A stretch of DNA of 64,000 nucleotides from Aciditerrimonas ferrireducens (GTDB taxonomy: Bacteria > Actinomycetota > Acidimicrobiia > Acidimicrobiales > UBA8190): the NCBI RefSeq assembly GCF_023130475.1, contig NZ_JAKHEX010000001.1, positions 186,001-250,000 of the forward strand, given 5' to 3'. The translations under genes and the position numbers were made by a program. Shown one piece after another: positions 42,858 through 55,508 of this stretch. Numbering within the stretch: position 1 is the stretch's first letter; each line of letters starts with the position of its first letter. Under the pieces are notes generated by a model. It worked only from the letters and a program-made list of their open reading frames with translations. It ran no database searches and had not been told where the DNA came from.

Positions 42858-45800
42858 GTGCCTTCTCGGTCGAAGAGCCCCGATCGGTTCTCCTTCGCCA
42901 ACCTCGACGAGGTCTTGCCGCTCCCTGACCTGATCGCCATCCAGCGGGAGTCCTTCCAGTGGTTCTTGGACAAGGGCCTGGCTGAAGCCTTCGCCGACAT
43001 CAGCCCAATCGAGGACTTCACCGGCCAGCTGAGCCTGGAGCTGGAGTTCGACGCCAGCGACCCGGACCTGCGGCCCCCGCCGAAGTTCTCGGTGGAGGAG
43101 TGCCGGGAGAAGGACATGACCTACGCCGCCCCGGTCTTCGTGCGGGCCCGGTTCATGAACGCCCAGACCGGGGAGATCAAGGAGCAGACGGTCTTCATGG
43201 GCGACTTCCCCATGATGACCGACAAGGGGACCTTCATCATCAATGGCACCGAGCGGGTGGTGGTGAGCCAGCTGGTGCGGTCGCCGGGGGTGATCTTCCA
43301 GCCGGGGCGAGACGCCAAGACCATCGTGACCGGCACGATCCACCCCTACCGGGGCGAGTGGATCGAGCTCGACGTGGAGGCCCGGCCGTCACGGGACGTG
43401 ACCGCAGGGGCCCGGGTGGCCCGCAAGCGGCGGCTGTCGCTGTTCGTGCTGTTGCGGGCCCTGGGCTACGAGGACCCGGCCTTCTTGGAGCGTTTCGTCC
43501 GGCACTTCGACTTCCTGGAGGGTCAGTGGGACAAGGAGCGGGACCTGGCCCCGACCCGGGACGAGGCCCTGCTGGAGATCTACAAGCGGGCTCGGCCCGG
43601 TGAGCCGCTGTCGGTGGAGGCCGCCCGGGCGTACTTCGAGAACGCCTTCTTCAACCCGAAGCGCTACGACCTGACGAGGGTCGGGCGGTACAAGCTGAAC
43701 CGGAAGCTGGGGCCGGAGATGGACCGGATCGAACGGGAGCTCCAGGTGGAGCTGGAGCGGCCCGACCCGGACCAGCCGGTGCTGAGCCCAGCCGAGATCC
43801 TGGCCACGGCCAGCTACATGCTGCACCTGGCCGACGGTGAGGTGGGGTACCGGATCGACGACCAGGACCACTTCGCGAACCGGCGGATCCGGTCGGTCGG
43901 GGAGTTGATCCAGAACCAGGTGCGGGTGGGGCTCTCGCGCATGGAGCGGGTGGTGCGGGAGCGGATGACGACGCAGGACGTGGAGGCCATCACCCCGCAG
44001 ACCCTGATCAACATCCGGCCGGTGGTGGCGGCCATCAAGGAGTTCTTCGGGACCAGCCAGCTGAGCCAGTTCATGGACCAGAACAACCCGCTGTCGGGGC
44101 TGGCCCACAAGCGGCGGCTCTCGGCGCTGGGTCCGGGGGGCCTGTCGCGGGAGCGGGCCGGGTTCGAGGTCCGGGACGTCCACAGCTCGCACTACGGCCG
44201 GATGTGCCCCATCGAGACCCCAGAGGGACCGAACATCGGCCTGATCGGTGCCCTGGCCACCTACGCCCGGGTGAACGAGCACGGTTTCATCGAGACCCCC
44301 TACCGGAAGGTCGTGGACGGCCGGGTGACCGACGAGATCGTCTACCTGGCCGCCGACGAGGAGGAAGAGCACGTCATCGCCCAGGCCAACGCGAAGTTGG
44401 ACGACGAGGGGCGGTTCGTGGACCAGCGGGTGCTGGTCCGCCGGGGGCCCCAGGGCGCGGGGGTGCGGGTGGGGGCCACCTCGACCTCCTACGGGACGAC
44501 CAGCGAGGTCGACTACGTCCCGCCGAGCGAGGTGGACCTCATGGACGTGTCCACGAAGCAGATCGTCTCGGTCTCCACGGCCCTGATCCCCTTCGTGGAG
44601 CACGACGACGCCAACCGGGCCCTGATGGGGGCCAACATGCAGAAGCAGGCCGTGCCGCTGGTGGTGCCCGAGGCGCCCTACATCGGGACCGGCGTGGAGG
44701 CCCGGGCCGCCCAGGACGCCGGGGACGTGGTGCTGGCCGAGGGCGAGGGCACCGTGGTGGAGGTGACGGGCGACCACGTGGTGGTCGAGTACCGGCCGGG
44801 CGAGAAGGACCGGCTGGGCCAGGAGCTCGGGCGGAAGGTGTACCGCCTGGCCAAGTTCCGGCGGTCCAACCAGAACACCTGCATCAACCAGAAGCCGGTG
44901 GTGGACGAAGGGCAGGAGGTCGAGCGGGGGGACCTGCTGGCCGACGGCCCGGCCACCCACAACGGCGAGCTGGCCCTGGGCAAGAACCTGCTGGTGGCCT
45001 TCATGCCCTGGGAGGGCTACAACTTCGAGGACGCCATCATCCTCTCCGAGCGCCTCGTCCGGGACGACGTCCTGACCTCCATCCACATCGAGGAGCACGA
45101 GGTGGACGCCCGGGACACGAAGCTCGGTGCCGAGGAGATCACCCGGGACATCCCGAACCTGCCCGAGGAGGTCCTGGCGGACCTCGACGAGCGGGGCATC
45201 ATCCGGATCGGTGCCGAGGTCGACGCCGGCGACGTGCTGGTCGGCAAGGTGACCCCGAAGGGGGAGACGGAGCAGACCCCCGAGGAGCGGCTGCTGCGGG
45301 CCATCTTCGGGGAGAAGGCACGGGAGGTGCGGGACACGTCCTTGAAGGTCCCCCACGGGGAGTCCGGCAAGGTCATCGACGTGCGGGTCTTCTCCCGAGA
45401 CGACGCCCACGAGCTCCCACCCGGGGTGAACCAGCTGGTGCGGGTGTACGTGGCCCAGAAGCGGAAGATCTCCGAGGGCGACAAGCTGGCCGGGCGGCAC
45501 GGCAACAAGGGCGTCATCTCGAAGATCCTGCCGGTCGAGGACATGCCGTTCCTGGCCGACGGGACGCCGGTCGACATCATCTTGAACCCCTTGGGCGTGC
45601 CGAGCCGGATGAACGTGGGCCAGGTCCTCGAGTCCCACCTGGGCTACGCGGCCCGCTGGGGCTGGGAGGACAGCCCGCTGCACAACGAGCCGATCCGGGG
45701 CACCGAGCGCAAGACCCGCCCGCGCACCGAGCCGGCGGTCTGGGTGGCCACGCCGGCCTTCGACGGGGCCCACTGGGACGAGGAGGACGAGGCTGGTCGG

Positions 45801-46418
45801 CACCCGACCATCAAGCAGCTCTTCGAGCGGCTGCGGCCCGACGCCGCCGACGGTCGTCGACTGATCGGGCCGGACGGCAAGGCCACCCTCTACAACGGTC
45901 GGACCGGCGAGCCCTACGACAACCCCATCTCGGTGGGCTACGTCTACATCATGAAGCTGGCCCACCTGGTGGACGACAAGATCCACGCCCGCTCGACGGG
46001 CCCCTACTCGATGATCACGCAGCAGCCCCTCGGCGGGAAGGCCCAGTTCGGTGGGCAGCGCTTCGGGGAGATGGAGGTCTGGGCCCTCGAGGCCTACGGG
46101 GCCGCCTACGCCCTCCAGGAGCTGTTGACCATCAAGTCCGACGACGTGCTGGGTCGGGTGAAGGTCTACGAGGCCATCGTGAAGGGGGAGAACATCCCTG
46201 AGCCGGGCATCCCGGAGAGCTTCAAGGTCCTGATCAAGGAGATGCAGTCCCTCTGCCTGAACGTCGAGGTGCTCTCGACGAGCGGCGAGGAGATCGAGAT
46301 GCGGGAGCTGGACGAGGACGTCTTCCGGACGACCGAGGAGCTGGGGATCGACATCAGTCGGCCCGAGCGGGGGTCGGACGAGGAGGACGAGCGCCGTGCC
46401 GCGGAGAGGAGCCTGTAG
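42858..46418 (+). CDS. rpoB: RNA polymerase beta subunit
   Basis: 1186 residues, catalytic core of RNA polymerase with RpoC. The rifampicin region reads [20 protein letters not shown], then [20 protein letters not shown], with Asp, His and Ser at the classic resistance positions, so it is of the sensitive type. [55 protein letters not shown] and [20 protein letters not shown] are in place. GTG 42858 follows GGGAGGAG. The C-terminus is acidic. rpoC starts directly after the stop. Confidence 0.98.
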   Translation: MPSRSKSPDRFSFANLDEVLPLPDLIAIQRESFQWFLDKGLAEAFADISPIEDFTGQLSLELEFDASDPDLRPPPKFSVEECREKDMTYAAPVFVRARFMNAQTGEIKEQTVFMGDFPMMTDKGTFIINGTERVVVSQLVRSPGVIFQPGRDAKTIVTGTIHPYRGEWIELDVEARPSRDVTAGARVARKRRLSLFVLLRALGYEDPAFLERFVRHFDFLEGQWDKERDLAPTRDEALLEIYKRARPGEPLSVEAARAYFENAFFNPKRYDLTRVGRYKLNRKLGPEMDRIERELQVELERPDPDQPVLSPAEILATASYMLHLADGEVGYRIDDQDHFANRRIRSVGELIQNQVRVGLSRMERVVRERMTTQDVEAITPQTLINIRPVVAAIKEFFGTSQLSQFMDQNNPLSGLAHKRRLSALGPGGLSRERAGFEVRDVHSSHYGRMCPIETPEGPNIGLIGALATYARVNEHGFIETPYRKVVDGRVTDEIVYLAADEEEEHVIAQANAKLDDEGRFVDQRVLVRRGPQGAGVRVGATSTSYGTTSEVDYVPPSEVDLMDVSTKQIVSVSTALIPFVEHDDANRALMGANMQKQAVPLVVPEAPYIGTGVEARAAQDAGDVVLAEGEGTVVEVTGDHVVVEYRPGEKDRLGQELGRKVYRLAKFRRSNQNTCINQKPVVDEGQEVERGDLLADGPATHNGELALGKNLLVAFMPWEGYNFEDAIILSERLVRDDVLTSIHIEEHEVDARDTKLGAEEITRDIPNLPEEVLADLDERGIIRIGAEVDAGDVLVGKVTPKGETEQTPEERLLRAIFGEKAREVRDTSLKVPHGESGKVIDVRVFSRDDAHELPPGVNQLVRVYVAQKRKISEGDKLAGRHGNKGVISKILPVEDMPFLADGTPVDIILNPLGVPSRMNVGQVLESHLGYAARWGWEDSPLHNEPIRGTERKTRPRTEPAVWVATPAFDGAHWDEEDEAGRHPTIKQLFERLRPDAADGRRLIGPDGKATLYNGRTGEPYDNPISVGYVYIMKLAHLVDDKIHARSTGPYSMITQQPLGGKAQFGGQRFGEMEVWALEAYGAAYALQELLTIKSDDVLGRVKVYEAIVKGENIPEPGIPESFKVLIKEMQSLCLNVEVLSTSGEEIEMRELDEDVFRTTEELGIDISRPERGSDEEDERRAAERSL

Positions 46419-49400
46419 ATGCTGGACGTGAACGACTTCGACCAGCTCCGGATCGGCCTGGCCACCGCGGAGGCCATCAGGGCCTGGTCCAACGGCGAGG
46501 TGAAGAAGCCCGAGACCATCAACTACCGGACCCTGCGGCCGGAGAAGGACGGGCTGTTCTGCGAGAAGATCTTCGGTCCGACCAAGGACTGGGAGTGCTA
46601 CTGCGGGAAGTACAAGCGGGTCCGCTTCAAGGGCATCATCTGCGAGCGCTGCGGCGTCGAGGTGACCCGCTCGAAGGTCCGTCGGGAGCGCATGGGCCAC
46701 ATCGAGCTGGCGGCGCCGGTGGTCCACATCTGGTACCTGCGGGGCACCCGGAGCTGGCTGGCCTACCTGCTGATGGGCACCGAGGCCCGTGAGGAGCTGA
46801 AGGCCAAGCAGCTGGAGAAGGTCATCTACTTCGCCGCCAACCTGGTCACGGCGGTGGACGAGGAGAAGCTCCACCAGGACCTGCCGAACCTGGAGGCCGA
46901 GCTCCAGGAAGAGGTCGCCCAGATCGAGCGGCAGCGGGACCTGGAGATCGACCAGCGCTTCAAGGCCCTCGAGGAGGAGCTGTCCCGTCTGGAGGCCGAG
47001 GGGGCCCGGGAGGCCGAGCTGAAGGCCCGCCAGCGGGCGGTGGAGCGGGAGATCGCCCAGGTCCGGGAGCGGGCCGAGGCCGACATCGAGATCGCCAAGC
47101 GGGCCTTCGACGAGCTCCGGGACCTCTTCCCCCGCAAGATCATCGAGGACGAGATGCTCTGGCGCGAGCTGCGGCTCCGCTACGACGAGTACTTCGAGGG
47201 CGGCATGGGCGCCGAGGCCATCGCCCAGCTCCTGGAGCGGATCGACCTGGACGCCGAGGAGCAGAAGCTGCGGGAGGCCATCGACGCCACCGACGGCCGC
47301 CGGCCCCTGTCGGCGCAGCGGCGCCAGAAGGCCATCAAGCGGTTGAAGATCGTCTCGGCCTTCAACCGCCGCGACGAGCAGGGCCGGCGGGTCAACGACC
47401 CGCGGGCCATGATCCTGCAGGCCGTCCCGGTCATCCCGCCGGACCTGCGGCCCATGGTGCAGCTGGATGGCGGCCGGTTCGCCACCTCGGACCTGAACGA
47501 CCTCTACCGGCGGGTCATCAACCGGAACAACCGCCTGAAGCGGCTCCTGGACCTCGGCGCCCCCGAGATCATCATCAACAACGAGAAGCGGATGCTCCAG
47601 GAGGCGGTCGACGCCCTCTTCGACAACGGCCGCCGGGGCCGGCCGGTCACCGGTCCGGGCAACCGGCCCCTGAAGAGCCTCTCGGACATGCTGAAGGGCA
47701 AGCAGGGCCGGTTCCGGCAGAACCTGCTGGGCAAGCGGGTGGACTACTCGGGCCGGTCGGTCATCGTGGTCGGCCCGACCTTGAAGCTGCACCAGTGCGG
47801 GCTTCCCAAGCTCATGGCCCTCGAGCTCTTCAAGCCCTTCGTCATGAAGCGCCTGGTCGACCTCGAGCTGGCCCAGAACGTGAAGTCGGCGAAGCGGATG
47901 GTGGAGCGCCGTCGTCCCCAGGTCTGGGACGTGCTGGAGAGCGTCATCAAGGAGCACCCGGTCCTGTTGAACCGGGCCCCGACCCTGCACCGCCTGGGCA
48001 TCCAGGCTTTCGAGCCGGTCCTGGTCGAGGGCAAGGCCATCCAGATCCACCCGCTGGTCTGCACGGCCTTCAACGCCGACTTCGACGGGGACCAGATGGC
48101 GGTCCACCTGCCGCTCTCCGCCGAGGCGCAGGCCGAGGCCCGGGTGCTCATGCTGTCGGCGAACAACATCCTCTCGCCCGCGACCGGCCGGCCGATCACG
48201 GTGCCCACGCAGGACATGGTCTTCGGTGCCTACTACCTGACCCTGCAGGTCGAGGGCGAGCCCGGCGAAGGGCGGGTCTTCCGGCACGCCTTCGAGGTCG
48301 AGCGGGCCCTCGACGAGGGTTCCTTGGGCCTGCACGCCCCGATCGAGCTGCGGCCTCAGCCGGGGACCGAGCTCTACCGGGCGGTGGCCCGCGCCGAGGG
48401 GGCCGACCCCGAAGCGGGCGAGCCGCTGCGGATCCAGACGACGGCTGGTCGCCTGCTGTTCAACCTGGCCCTCCCCGAGGGCTTCCGCTACGTGAACGAC
48501 GTCATCGGCAAGCGGAACACCCCCATCGGGGCGGTGGTGGAGGAGATCTCGGCCAACCAGCCCAAGGCGGTGGTGGCGGCCTGCCTGGACCGCATCAAGG
48601 AGCTGGGCTTCCGCTACGCCGCCCAGTCCGGTCTGACCATCTCGATCGACGACGTCCGGACCCCGCCGGAGAAGGCGGCCATCTTGGACCGCTACGAGCG
48701 GGAGGCCGAGAAGGCCGAGAGCCAGTTCAAGCGGGGCATCATCACCGACGACGAGCGCCGCCAGAAGGAGGTCGAGATCTGGACCTCGGCCACCTCGGAG
48801 GTCGGTCGGGTCATGGAGCAGACCCTCTCGCAGATGCGCTTCAACCCCCTCGACATGATGGTCGACTCAGGGGCCCGAGGGAACGCCCAGCAGATCCGGC
48901 AGATCGCCGGCATGAAGGGGCTGGTCTCCAACCCCCGGGGCGAGATGATCCCCCGGCCCATCAAGTCCTCCTTCCGGGAGGGCCTCTCGGTCCTGGAGTA
49001 CTTCATCTCGACCCACGGGGCCCGCAAGGGCCTGGCCGACACCGCCCTGCGGACGGCCGACTCCGGGTACCTGACCCGGCGGCTGGTCGACGTGGCCCAG
49101 GAGCTGATCGTCCGGGAGGAGGACTGCGGCACCAGCCGGGGCATCTGGCTCGACGACGTGGTGCCCGACGAGGCCGGCCGGCGCTCCTACCTGGAGACCC
49201 GGCTCTACGGCCGGGTGCTGGCCGAGCCGGTCCAGCTGAGCGACGGCACCCGCCTGGAGGCGGGGGAGCTGCTGGACGACGCCAAGGTCGCCCAGCTCCG
49301 GGACGACCCCGGGGTGCAGCGGGTCCGGGTCCGCTCGGTCCTGACCTGCGAAGCCGAGCACGGCGTCTGCGCCCTGTGCTACGGCCAGTCCCTGGCCACC

Positions 49401-50441
49401 GGCAAGCTGATCGAGCTCGGGGAGGCCGTGGGGGTCATCGCTGCCCAGTCCATCGGGGAGCCGGGGACCCAGCTGACCATGCGGACCTTCCACACCGGGG
49501 GCATCGTCGGCGAGGACATCACCCACGGCCTGCCCCGGGTGGTCGAGCTCTTCGAGGCCCGGACCCCGAAGGGGGCGGCCGTCTTGGCCCGGACCTCCGG
49601 GGTGGTCCGGATCACCGACGAGGAGAACGGCAAGCGGATCACGGTCGTGGCCGACGACGGCACCGAGGAGTCCACGGTGGTCAGTGCCCGGGCTCACCTG
49701 GAGGTGCGAGACGGCCAGGAGGTCCAGGCCGGCGACGCCCTGGTCGAGGGGCCCAAGGACCCCAAGGAGCTGCTCGAGGTCCGGGGCATCCGGGAGACCC
49801 AGCAGTACCTGGTGGCCGAGGTCCAGAAGGTCTACCGGGACCAGGGCGTCTCGATCCACGACAAGCACATCGAGCTCATCGTCCGGCAGATGCTCCGCCG
49901 GGTCCTGGTGGCCGAGTCGGGAGACTCCCCGTTCCTGCCCGGTGAGCGGGTCGACGCCCAGGTCTACGCCGAGGTCAACCGGTCCCTGGTCCAAGAGGGC
50001 AAGCGGCCGGCCGAGGGTCGCCCCGAGCTCATGGGCATCACGAAGGCCTCCTTGGCCACCGACTCCTGGCTCTCGGCGGCCTCCTTCCAGGAGACCACCC
50101 GGGTGCTGACCGAGGCGGCCATCGAGAGCCGCTCCGACCAGCTCTTCGGCCTGAAGGAGAACATCATCATCGGCAAGCTCATCCCGGCGGGGACCGGCAT
50201 GGACGCCTACCGCCGGATCCAGGTCGAGCTGCCCGACGCCGTCACGGTGGCCCTCCGCAGCTACGGCTTCGACGAGGAGACCGAGGGCCTGGCTGCCTGG
50301 CTCCGGGACAGCGGTGAGCGTCCCGCCGACGGGCTGAGCGGCGACGGCCTGCCTGACGGGGTGCCGACCGGCTGGCCGACCGACGGCGACCCGGGCAGCG
50401 GCCCGGAGGAGGCCGGCGGCCAGCTGGAGGCTGGCGCCTGA
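46419..50441 (+). CDS. rpoC: RNA polymerase beta' subunit
   Basis: 1340 residues. N-terminal zinc site [20 protein letters not shown], clamp, a long coiled coil (about 150-230), the rudder/lid region, the catalytic [16 protein letters not shown], bridge helix and trigger loop ([20 protein letters not shown]), and a second zinc site (CGTSRG with [19 protein letters not shown]). The last 55 residues form a Gly/Asp/Pro-rich tail. ATG 46419 abuts the rpoB stop; GAGAGGAG precedes it. Confidence 0.98.
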   Translation: MLDVNDFDQLRIGLATAEAIRAWSNGEVKKPETINYRTLRPEKDGLFCEKIFGPTKDWECYCGKYKRVRFKGIICERCGVEVTRSKVRRERMGHIELAAPVVHIWYLRGTRSWLAYLLMGTEAREELKAKQLEKVIYFAANLVTAVDEEKLHQDLPNLEAELQEEVAQIERQRDLEIDQRFKALEEELSRLEAEGAREAELKARQRAVEREIAQVRERAEADIEIAKRAFDELRDLFPRKIIEDEMLWRELRLRYDEYFEGGMGAEAIAQLLERIDLDAEEQKLREAIDATDGRRPLSAQRRQKAIKRLKIVSAFNRRDEQGRRVNDPRAMILQAVPVIPPDLRPMVQLDGGRFATSDLNDLYRRVINRNNRLKRLLDLGAPEIIINNEKRMLQEAVDALFDNGRRGRPVTGPGNRPLKSLSDMLKGKQGRFRQNLLGKRVDYSGRSVIVVGPTLKLHQCGLPKLMALELFKPFVMKRLVDLELAQNVKSAKRMVERRRPQVWDVLESVIKEHPVLLNRAPTLHRLGIQAFEPVLVEGKAIQIHPLVCTAFNADFDGDQMAVHLPLSAEAQAEARVLMLSANNILSPATGRPITVPTQDMVFGAYYLTLQVEGEPGEGRVFRHAFEVERALDEGSLGLHAPIELRPQPGTELYRAVARAEGADPEAGEPLRIQTTAGRLLFNLALPEGFRYVNDVIGKRNTPIGAVVEEISANQPKAVVAACLDRIKELGFRYAAQSGLTISIDDVRTPPEKAAILDRYEREAEKAESQFKRGIITDDERRQKEVEIWTSATSEVGRVMEQTLSQMRFNPLDMMVDSGARGNAQQIRQIAGMKGLVSNPRGEMIPRPIKSSFREGLSVLEYFISTHGARKGLADTALRTADSGYLTRRLVDVAQELIVREEDCGTSRGIWLDDVVPDEAGRRSYLETRLYGRVLAEPVQLSDGTRLEAGELLDDAKVAQLRDDPGVQRVRVRSVLTCEAEHGVCALCYGQSLATGKLIELGEAVGVIAAQSIGEPGTQLTMRTFHTGGIVGEDITHGLPRVVELFEARTPKGAAVLARTSGVVRITDEENGKRITVVADDGTEESTVVSARAHLEVRDGQEVQAGDALVEGPKDPKELLEVRGIRETQQYLVAEVQKVYRDQGVSIHDKHIELIVRQMLRRVLVAESGDSPFLPGERVDAQVYAEVNRSLVQEGKRPAEGRPELMGITKASLATDSWLSAASFQETTRVLTEAAIESRSDQLFGLKENIIIGKLIPAGTGMDAYRRIQVELPDAVTVALRSYGFDEETEGLAAWLRDSGERPADGLSGDGLPDGVPTGWPTDGDPGSGPEEAGGQLEAGA

Positions 50442-50592
50442 GGTCCCGGGTCCACGGGGGCGCCGGGTTGGTCCCCCGACCGGCCCGGTTGCCCCGGGGG
50501 CCCCGAGGCACTACCATTGCTCCGCTGCGCGCCGGGCGGCCTGGCCGGCCAGGTTCCCGGCAGTCCACCACCGTCTCACCACGAGGTCACGC

Positions 50593-50964
50593 GTGCCCAC
50601 CATCGAGCAGCTGGTCCGCAAGGGTCGGGCCACCAAGCCGTCGAAGACGAAGACCCCGGCGCTCCGTGGCGCTCCCCAGCGCCGCGGGGTGTGCACCCGG
50701 GTGTTCACCACCACCCCGAAGAAGCCGAACTCGGCGCTGCGGAAGGTCGCGCGGGTCCGGCTGACCTCGGGGATCGAGGTCAGCGCCTACATCCCCGGCG
50801 TGGGCCACAACCTGCAGGAGCACTCCATCGTCCTGGTGCGGGGCGGTCGGGTGAAGGACTTGCCGGGGGTGCGCTACAAGGTCGTCCGGGGGGCCCTCGA
50901 TGCCGCCGGGGTCCGGGAGCGCAAGCAGGCCCGGTCCCGCTACGGCGCGAAGAAGGAGTCCTGA
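50593..50964 (+). CDS. rpsL: Ribosomal protein S12
   Basis: 123 residues, decoding-centre protein. [19 protein letters not shown] carries the streptomycin-site Lys 43, and [20 protein letters not shown] the second site Lys 88, both of the sensitive type. GTG 50593 is the start. It opens the str group after a 151-base gap that follows rpoC. Confidence 0.97.
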   Translation: MPTIEQLVRKGRATKPSKTKTPALRGAPQRRGVCTRVFTTTPKKPNSALRKVARVRLTSGIEVSAYIPGVGHNLQEHSIVLVRGGRVKDLPGVRYKVVRGALDAAGVRERKQARSRYGAKKES

Positions 50965-50965
50965 G

Positions 50966-51436
50966 ATGCCGCGCAACGGTCCGGCACCGCGCCGGGAGCT
51001 GACCCCGGACCCGGTCTACCGCTCGGTCCTGGTCACCCAGCTGGTCAACAAGGTCCTCTCCCGGGGCAAGCGAACCCTGGCCGAGCGGATCGTCTACCAG
51101 GCCTTGGAGCTGGTCCGGGAGCGCAGCGGGAACGACCCGGTGCAGACCCTGAAGAAGGCGGTGGAGGCGACCCGACCCGAGCTCGAGGTCCGCAGCCGGC
51201 GGGTTGGCGGCGCCACCTACCAGGTGCCGGTCGAGGTCCGGCCTCGGCGGGCCACCACCCTGGCCATCCGCTGGCTCGTCGGCTACGCCCGGCAGCGGCG
51301 GGAGAAGACCATGGTGGAGCGCCTGGCCGGGGAGATCCTGGACGCGGCGAACGGCACGGGGGCGGCGGTGAAGCGGCGGGAGGACCTCCACAAGATGGCC
51401 GAGTCGAACCGGGCCTTCGCCCACTACCGCTGGTGA
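50966..51436 (+). CDS. rpsG: Ribosomal protein S7
   Basis: 156 residues, head of the small subunit. [60 protein letters not shown] and [20 protein letters not shown] match. ATG 50966 is one base after the rpsL stop; AAGGAG lies inside the end of rpsL. Confidence 0.97.
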   Translation: MPRNGPAPRRELTPDPVYRSVLVTQLVNKVLSRGKRTLAERIVYQALELVRERSGNDPVQTLKKAVEATRPELEVRSRRVGGATYQVPVEVRPRRATTLAIRWLVGYARQRREKTMVERLAGEILDAANGTGAAVKRREDLHKMAESNRAFAHYRW

Positions 51437-51537
51437 GCCACCAGCTGCGAACAGTGCTGACCGTTGCCTGGGGGGGTGCCGGCGGCCGGCACGACCGTTC
51501 TCCAGTCCCGAGCCCCGACGAGCGATAAGAGCAGAGC

Positions 51538-53631
51538 ATGGCCGACGCACGCCCCATTCGAGAGTTTCCCCTGGCCAGGACCCGGAACATCGGGATCATG
51601 GCCCACATCGACGCCGGCAAGACGACGACGACCGAGCGGATCCTCTACTACACCGGCAAGAACTACAAGATCGGCGAAGTCCACGAGGGCGCCGCCACCA
51701 TGGACTGGATGGTCCAGGAGCAGGAGCGGGGCATCACCATCACGTCGGCCGCCACCACCTGCACTTGGCGGGACCACTGGATCAACATCATCGACACCCC
51801 GGGCCACGTGGACTTCACCGTTGAGGTCGAGCGGTCCCTGCGGGTCCTCGACGGCGCGGTGGCGGTGTTCGACGCCGTGGCCGGGGTGGAGCCGCAGACC
51901 GAGACGGTGTGGCGGCAGGCCAACAAGTACCACGTGCCTCGGATCTGCTTCGTCAACAAGATGGACCGGGTCGGGGCGGACTTCCCTCGGACGGTGGCCA
52001 TGATCCGGGATCGGCTGGAGGCCGTCCCGGCGGTGGTGCAGCTGCCGATCGGCGTCGAGGCCAGCTTCCAGGGCGTGGTCGACCTGCTGACCATGAAGGC
52101 CTTGGTCTGGGAGGAGGGCCTGGGGGACCGCTGGCGGGAGGAGGAGCTGCCGGCCGAGCTGGTCCAGGAAGCCGAGGACGCCCGGCACCAGCTGGTGGAC
52201 ACCCTCTCGAACTTCGACGACGACCTGACCGAGAAGTTCCTGGCCGAAGAGGAGATCACGGCGGAGGACCTTCGTCGGGCCCTGCGGCGGGCCACCATCG
52301 GGGCCCAGGTGGTGCCGGTCCTCTGCGGGTCGGCCTTCAAGAACAAGGGCGTCCAGCCACTGCTCGACGCGGTCGTCGACTACCTGCCGAGCCCCTTGGA
52401 CCTGCCCCCGGTCACCGGGAGCGGCCCCGGTGGCGAGACGGTGGAGCGCAAGGCGGACGACAACGAGCCGTTCTGCGCGCTGGCCTTCAAGATCATGACC
52501 GACCCCTACGTGGGCAAGCTGACCTACATCAGGGTCTACTCGGGCAGCCTGGCCAAGGGGTCCACGGTGCTGAACGCCACGAAGGACCGCAAGGAGCGCA
52601 TCGGGCGGATCCTCCAGATGCACGCCAACCACCGGGAGGACAAGGACGCGGTCTTCACCGGGGACATCGTGGCGGTCGTCGGGCTGAAGAACACCACGAC
52701 CGGGGACACCCTCTGCGACCCGGCTCATCCCCTGACCCTGGAGGCCCTGGAGTTCCCCGAGCCGGTCATCCACGTGGCCGTGGAGCCCAAGACGAAGGCC
52801 GACCAGGACAAGCTCTCGAAGGCCCTCTTCGCCCTCGCCGAGGAGGACCCGACCTTCCGGGTGCGGACCGACGAGGAGACCGGCCAGACCGTGATCTCGG
52901 GCATGGGCGAGCTGCACCTGGAGGTGCTGGTCGACCGGATGCTGCGGGAGTTCTCGGTCGACGCCAACGTGGGCAAGCCCCAGGTCGCCTACCGGGAGAC
53001 GATCCGGAAGCCGGTCGAGAAGGTCGAGGAGCGCTACGTCCGGCAGACCGGTGGCCGGGGCCAGTACGGCCACGTGGTCATCAACCTCGAGCCCACCGGG
53101 CCCGGCGGGGGCTACGAGTTCGTCGACAAGATCACCGGCGGGGTCATCCCGAAGGAGTACATCCCGGCGGTCGACGCCGGCATCCAGGAGGCCCTCACGA
53201 ACGGGGTCCTGGCCGGCTACCCCATGGTGGACGTCCGGGTGACCCTGGTCTTCGGTTCGTTCCACGAGGTCGACTCCTCGGAGATGGCCTTCAAGATCGC
53301 CGGCTCGATGGCCGTGAAGAAGGCCGCCCAGCTGGCCGACCCGGTCCTCCTCGAGCCGATCATGGCCGTCGAGGTCGTCACCCCGGAGGACTACATGGGG
53401 GACGTCATCGGCGACCTGTCCTCCCGGCGGGGCAAGATCGAGGGCATGGAGCAGCGGGGCGCCAGCCAGGTCATCCGGGCCTTGGTCCCGCTGGCCGAGA
53501 TGTTCGGCTACGCTACCGACCTGCGTTCGCGGACGCAGGGCCGCGCCACGTACACCATGCAGTTCAGCGCCTACCAGGAGGTGCCGGACTCCATCGCTCG
53601 GGAGATCGTCGCCCGGGCGAAGGGGGAGTGA
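51538..53631 (+). CDS. fusA: Elongation factor G
   Basis: 697 residues, translocase GTPase. G1 [20 protein letters not shown], switch [15 protein letters not shown]3 [21 protein letters not shown]4 NKMDRVGAD. Domains II to V follow with [18 protein letters not shown] (domain IV) and [17 protein letters not shown] (domain V). ATG 51538 is preceded by AAGAGCAGAG. A perfect hairpin lies right after the stop. Confidence 0.98.
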   Translation: MADARPIREFPLARTRNIGIMAHIDAGKTTTTERILYYTGKNYKIGEVHEGAATMDWMVQEQERGITITSAATTCTWRDHWINIIDTPGHVDFTVEVERSLRVLDGAVAVFDAVAGVEPQTETVWRQANKYHVPRICFVNKMDRVGADFPRTVAMIRDRLEAVPAVVQLPIGVEASFQGVVDLLTMKALVWEEGLGDRWREEELPAELVQEAEDARHQLVDTLSNFDDDLTEKFLAEEEITAEDLRRALRRATIGAQVVPVLCGSAFKNKGVQPLLDAVVDYLPSPLDLPPVTGSGPGGETVERKADDNEPFCALAFKIMTDPYVGKLTYIRVYSGSLAKGSTVLNATKDRKERIGRILQMHANHREDKDAVFTGDIVAVVGLKNTTTGDTLCDPAHPLTLEALEFPEPVIHVAVEPKTKADQDKLSKALFALAEEDPTFRVRTDEETGQTVISGMGELHLEVLVDRMLREFSVDANVGKPQVAYRETIRKPVEKVEERYVRQTGGRGQYGHVVINLEPTGPGGGYEFVDKITGGVIPKEYIPAVDAGIQEALTNGVLAGYPMVDVRVTLVFGSFHEVDSSEMAFKIAGSMAVKKAAQLADPVLLEPIMAVEVVTPEDYMGDVIGDLSSRRGKIEGMEQRGASQVIRALVPLAEMFGYATDLRSRTQGRATYTMQFSAYQEVPDSIAREIVARAKGE

Positions 53632-53639
53632 CCGAGGTG

Positions 53640-53661
53640 ACCAGCGGTCCACACCGCTGGT
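53640..53661 (+). terminator. Hairpin between fusA and tuf
   Basis: ACCAGCGG / CCGCTGGT, perfect 8-base stem, 6-base loop, 8 bases after fusA. It may attenuate or set RNA stability. No T-run. Confidence 0.5.
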
Positions 53662-53840
53662 GCCGGTGGTCCCGACCCGCAGGCGGGGGAGGACGGCCGG
53701 CCACCGAGGAACCGCCGCCCCCCACCGGGGCCCCGGCACCCGCCTGGGCCGCTGGCTGCTGAGCAGCGAGGACCACCGAAGAGCAACCGGAGGCGTCGCC
53801 CGACAGGGACCGCCTGAGACCAGGAGCCGTACCGACCGCC

Positions 53841-54976
53841 ATGGCCAAGCAGAAGTTCGAGCGCACCAAGCCCCACGTCAACATCGGGACGATGGGCCAC
53901 ATCGACCACGGCAAGACCACCTTGACCGCGGCGATCACGAAGGTCCTCTCCGAGCAGAACCCGAACGTCTCCTTCACGCCCTTCGACCAGATCGACAAGG
54001 CGCCGGAGGAGAAGGCCCGGGGCATCACCATCTCGATCGCCCACGTGGAGTACGAGACCGAGAAGCGGCACTACGCGCACGTCGACATGCCGGGCCACGC
54101 CGACTACATCAAGAACATGATCACCGGCGCCGCCCAGGTCGACGGGGCGATCCTGGTGGTCTCGGCGGCCGACGGCCCCATGCCCCAGACCCGGGAGCAC
54201 GTCCTCTTGGCCCGGCAGGTCGGGGTGCCCTACATCGTGGTGGCCCTGAACAAGGCCGACATGGTGGACGACGAGGAGCTGCTCGACCTGGTCGAGCTGG
54301 AGGTCCGGGAGCTGCTGAACCAGTACGAGTTCCCGGGGGACGACGTCCCGGTGGTCCGCGTTTCCGCCCTGAAGGCCCTCGAGGGCGACCCCGAGTGGAC
54401 GCCGAAGATCCTCGAGCTCATGGCGGCCGTTGACGAGTACGTGCCCGAGCCCGAGCGGCCGATCGACCGGCCCTTCCTCATGCCCATCGAGGACGTGATG
54501 TCGATCACCGGGCGGGGCACCGTGGTGACCGGCAAGGTCGAGCAGGGGGTCATCAAGGTCGGTGAAGAGGTCGAGATCGTCGGCCTGCGGCCCACCCAGA
54601 CGCCGGGGACAACATCGGCGCCCTGCTGCGGGGTATCAAGAAGGAGGAGGTCGAGCGGGGCCAGGTCCTGGCCAAGCCGGGCTCCATCACCCCCCACACG
54701 AACTTCGAGGCCAACGTCTACGTCCTGACCAAGGAGGAGGGCGGTCGGCACAAGCCCTTCTTCAACAACTACCGGCCCCAGTTCTACTTCCGGACCACCG
54801 ACGTCACCGGCTCCATCAGCCTGCCCGAGGGCACCGAGATGGTCATGCCGGGGGACAACACGGCCATGACCGTCGAGCTCCAGAAGCCCATCGCCATGGA
54901 CGAGGGCCTGCGGTTCGCCATCCGGGAGGGTGGCCGGACGGTCGGCGCCGGTCGGGTCACGAAGATCCTCAAGTAG
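53841..54976 (+). pseudogene. tuf: Elongation factor Tu, broken by an internal out-of-frame deletion
   Basis: The N-terminal 255 residues are a normal EF-Tu: [75 protein letters not shown]. After IVGLRPTQ the frame goes off and stops at 54726-54728. Bases from about 54602 to 54976 in the next frame encode the usual rest ([20 protein letters not shown] to [13 protein letters not shown]). The 17-18 residues that normally join the two halves (domain II) are missing; by family spacing about 52 bases are gone. EF-Tu is essential, so either a second copy exists or this is an assembly or sequencing fault. Confidence 0.9.
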
Positions 54977-55012
54977 TTCGCACCAGGGCCCGACCCGAAG
55001 GAGAACGGCGAA

Positions 55013-55339
55013 GTGGCCGACCAGAGCAGGCAGCGGATCAGGATCCGGCTGAAGGCCTACGATCACGAGATCCTGGACCAGTCCACGGAGAAGATCGTGC
55101 AGACCGTCCTGCGGACCCAAGCGAAGGTCCAGGGTCCCGTACCCTTGCCGACCGAGAAGCACCGGTTCACCGTGATCCGGTCGCCCCACAAGTACAAGGA
55201 CAGCCGGGAGCACTTCGAGATGCGGGTCCACAAGCGGCTGGTCGACATCGTCGACCACACCCCGAAGACCGTGGACTCCCTCCAGCGCCTGGACCTGCCG
55301 GCCGGGGTGGACATCGAGATCAAGATCCAGCAGGCCTGA
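55013..55339 (+). CDS. rpsJ: Ribosomal protein S10
   Basis: 108 residues. [40 protein letters not shown] and [20 protein letters not shown] are diagnostic, including the His pair near the loop. GTG 55013 follows AAGGAGAACGGCG. It follows tuf by 36 bases and is separated from rplC by 365 bases with a hairpin. Confidence 0.97.
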   Translation: MADQSRQRIRIRLKAYDHEILDQSTEKIVQTVLRTQAKVQGPVPLPTEKHRFTVIRSPHKYKDSREHFEMRVHKRLVDIVDHTPKTVDSLQRLDLPAGVDIEIKIQQA

Positions 55340-55362
55340 ACCCGCTGGGTCGTGACGGCGCA

Positions 55363-55388
55363 GGGCCCCGGGCGGACGCCCGGGGCCC
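55363..55388 (+). terminator. Perfect GC hairpin after rpsJ
   Basis: GGGCCCCGGGC / GCCCGGGGCCC, 11 perfect pairs, loop GGAC, 23 bases after the rpsJ stop. No T-run follows. Confidence 0.6.
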
Positions 55389-55479
55389 GAGCGCGTCGGG
55401 GGCCAGGACCGGCGGCCCGAGGACCGGCGGCCCGGCGTCCCGAGGCGGGGAGCCGGCCGGGGCCAGGGGCCCCGAGGGG

Positions 55480-55508
55480 CTGGCATGGATGCCGAGAGGG
55501 TGTATGAT
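55480..55508 (+). promoter_or_regulatory. Promoter candidate for the rplC operon, CTGGCA-17-TATGAT
   Basis: TATGAT at 55503-55508 is the closest match to TATAAT in this gap; CTGGCA 17 bases upstream is a partial -35. Confidence 0.5.

Noticed and set aside
44040-44200. Rifampicin or streptomycin resistance alleles
   Set aside because: RpoB keeps the sensitive Asp, His and Ser residues and RpsL keeps Lys at both classic positions.
43389-48335. A 1648-codon open frame on the minus strand across rpoB and rpoC
   Set aside because: It is antisense to two certain genes and its His/Gly/Asp-rich translation is what GC-rich third positions give on the other strand.
54590-54620. Programmed frameshift in tuf
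   Set aside because: A frameshift alone would not explain the missing 17-18 residues of domain II, and no slippery heptamer is present.
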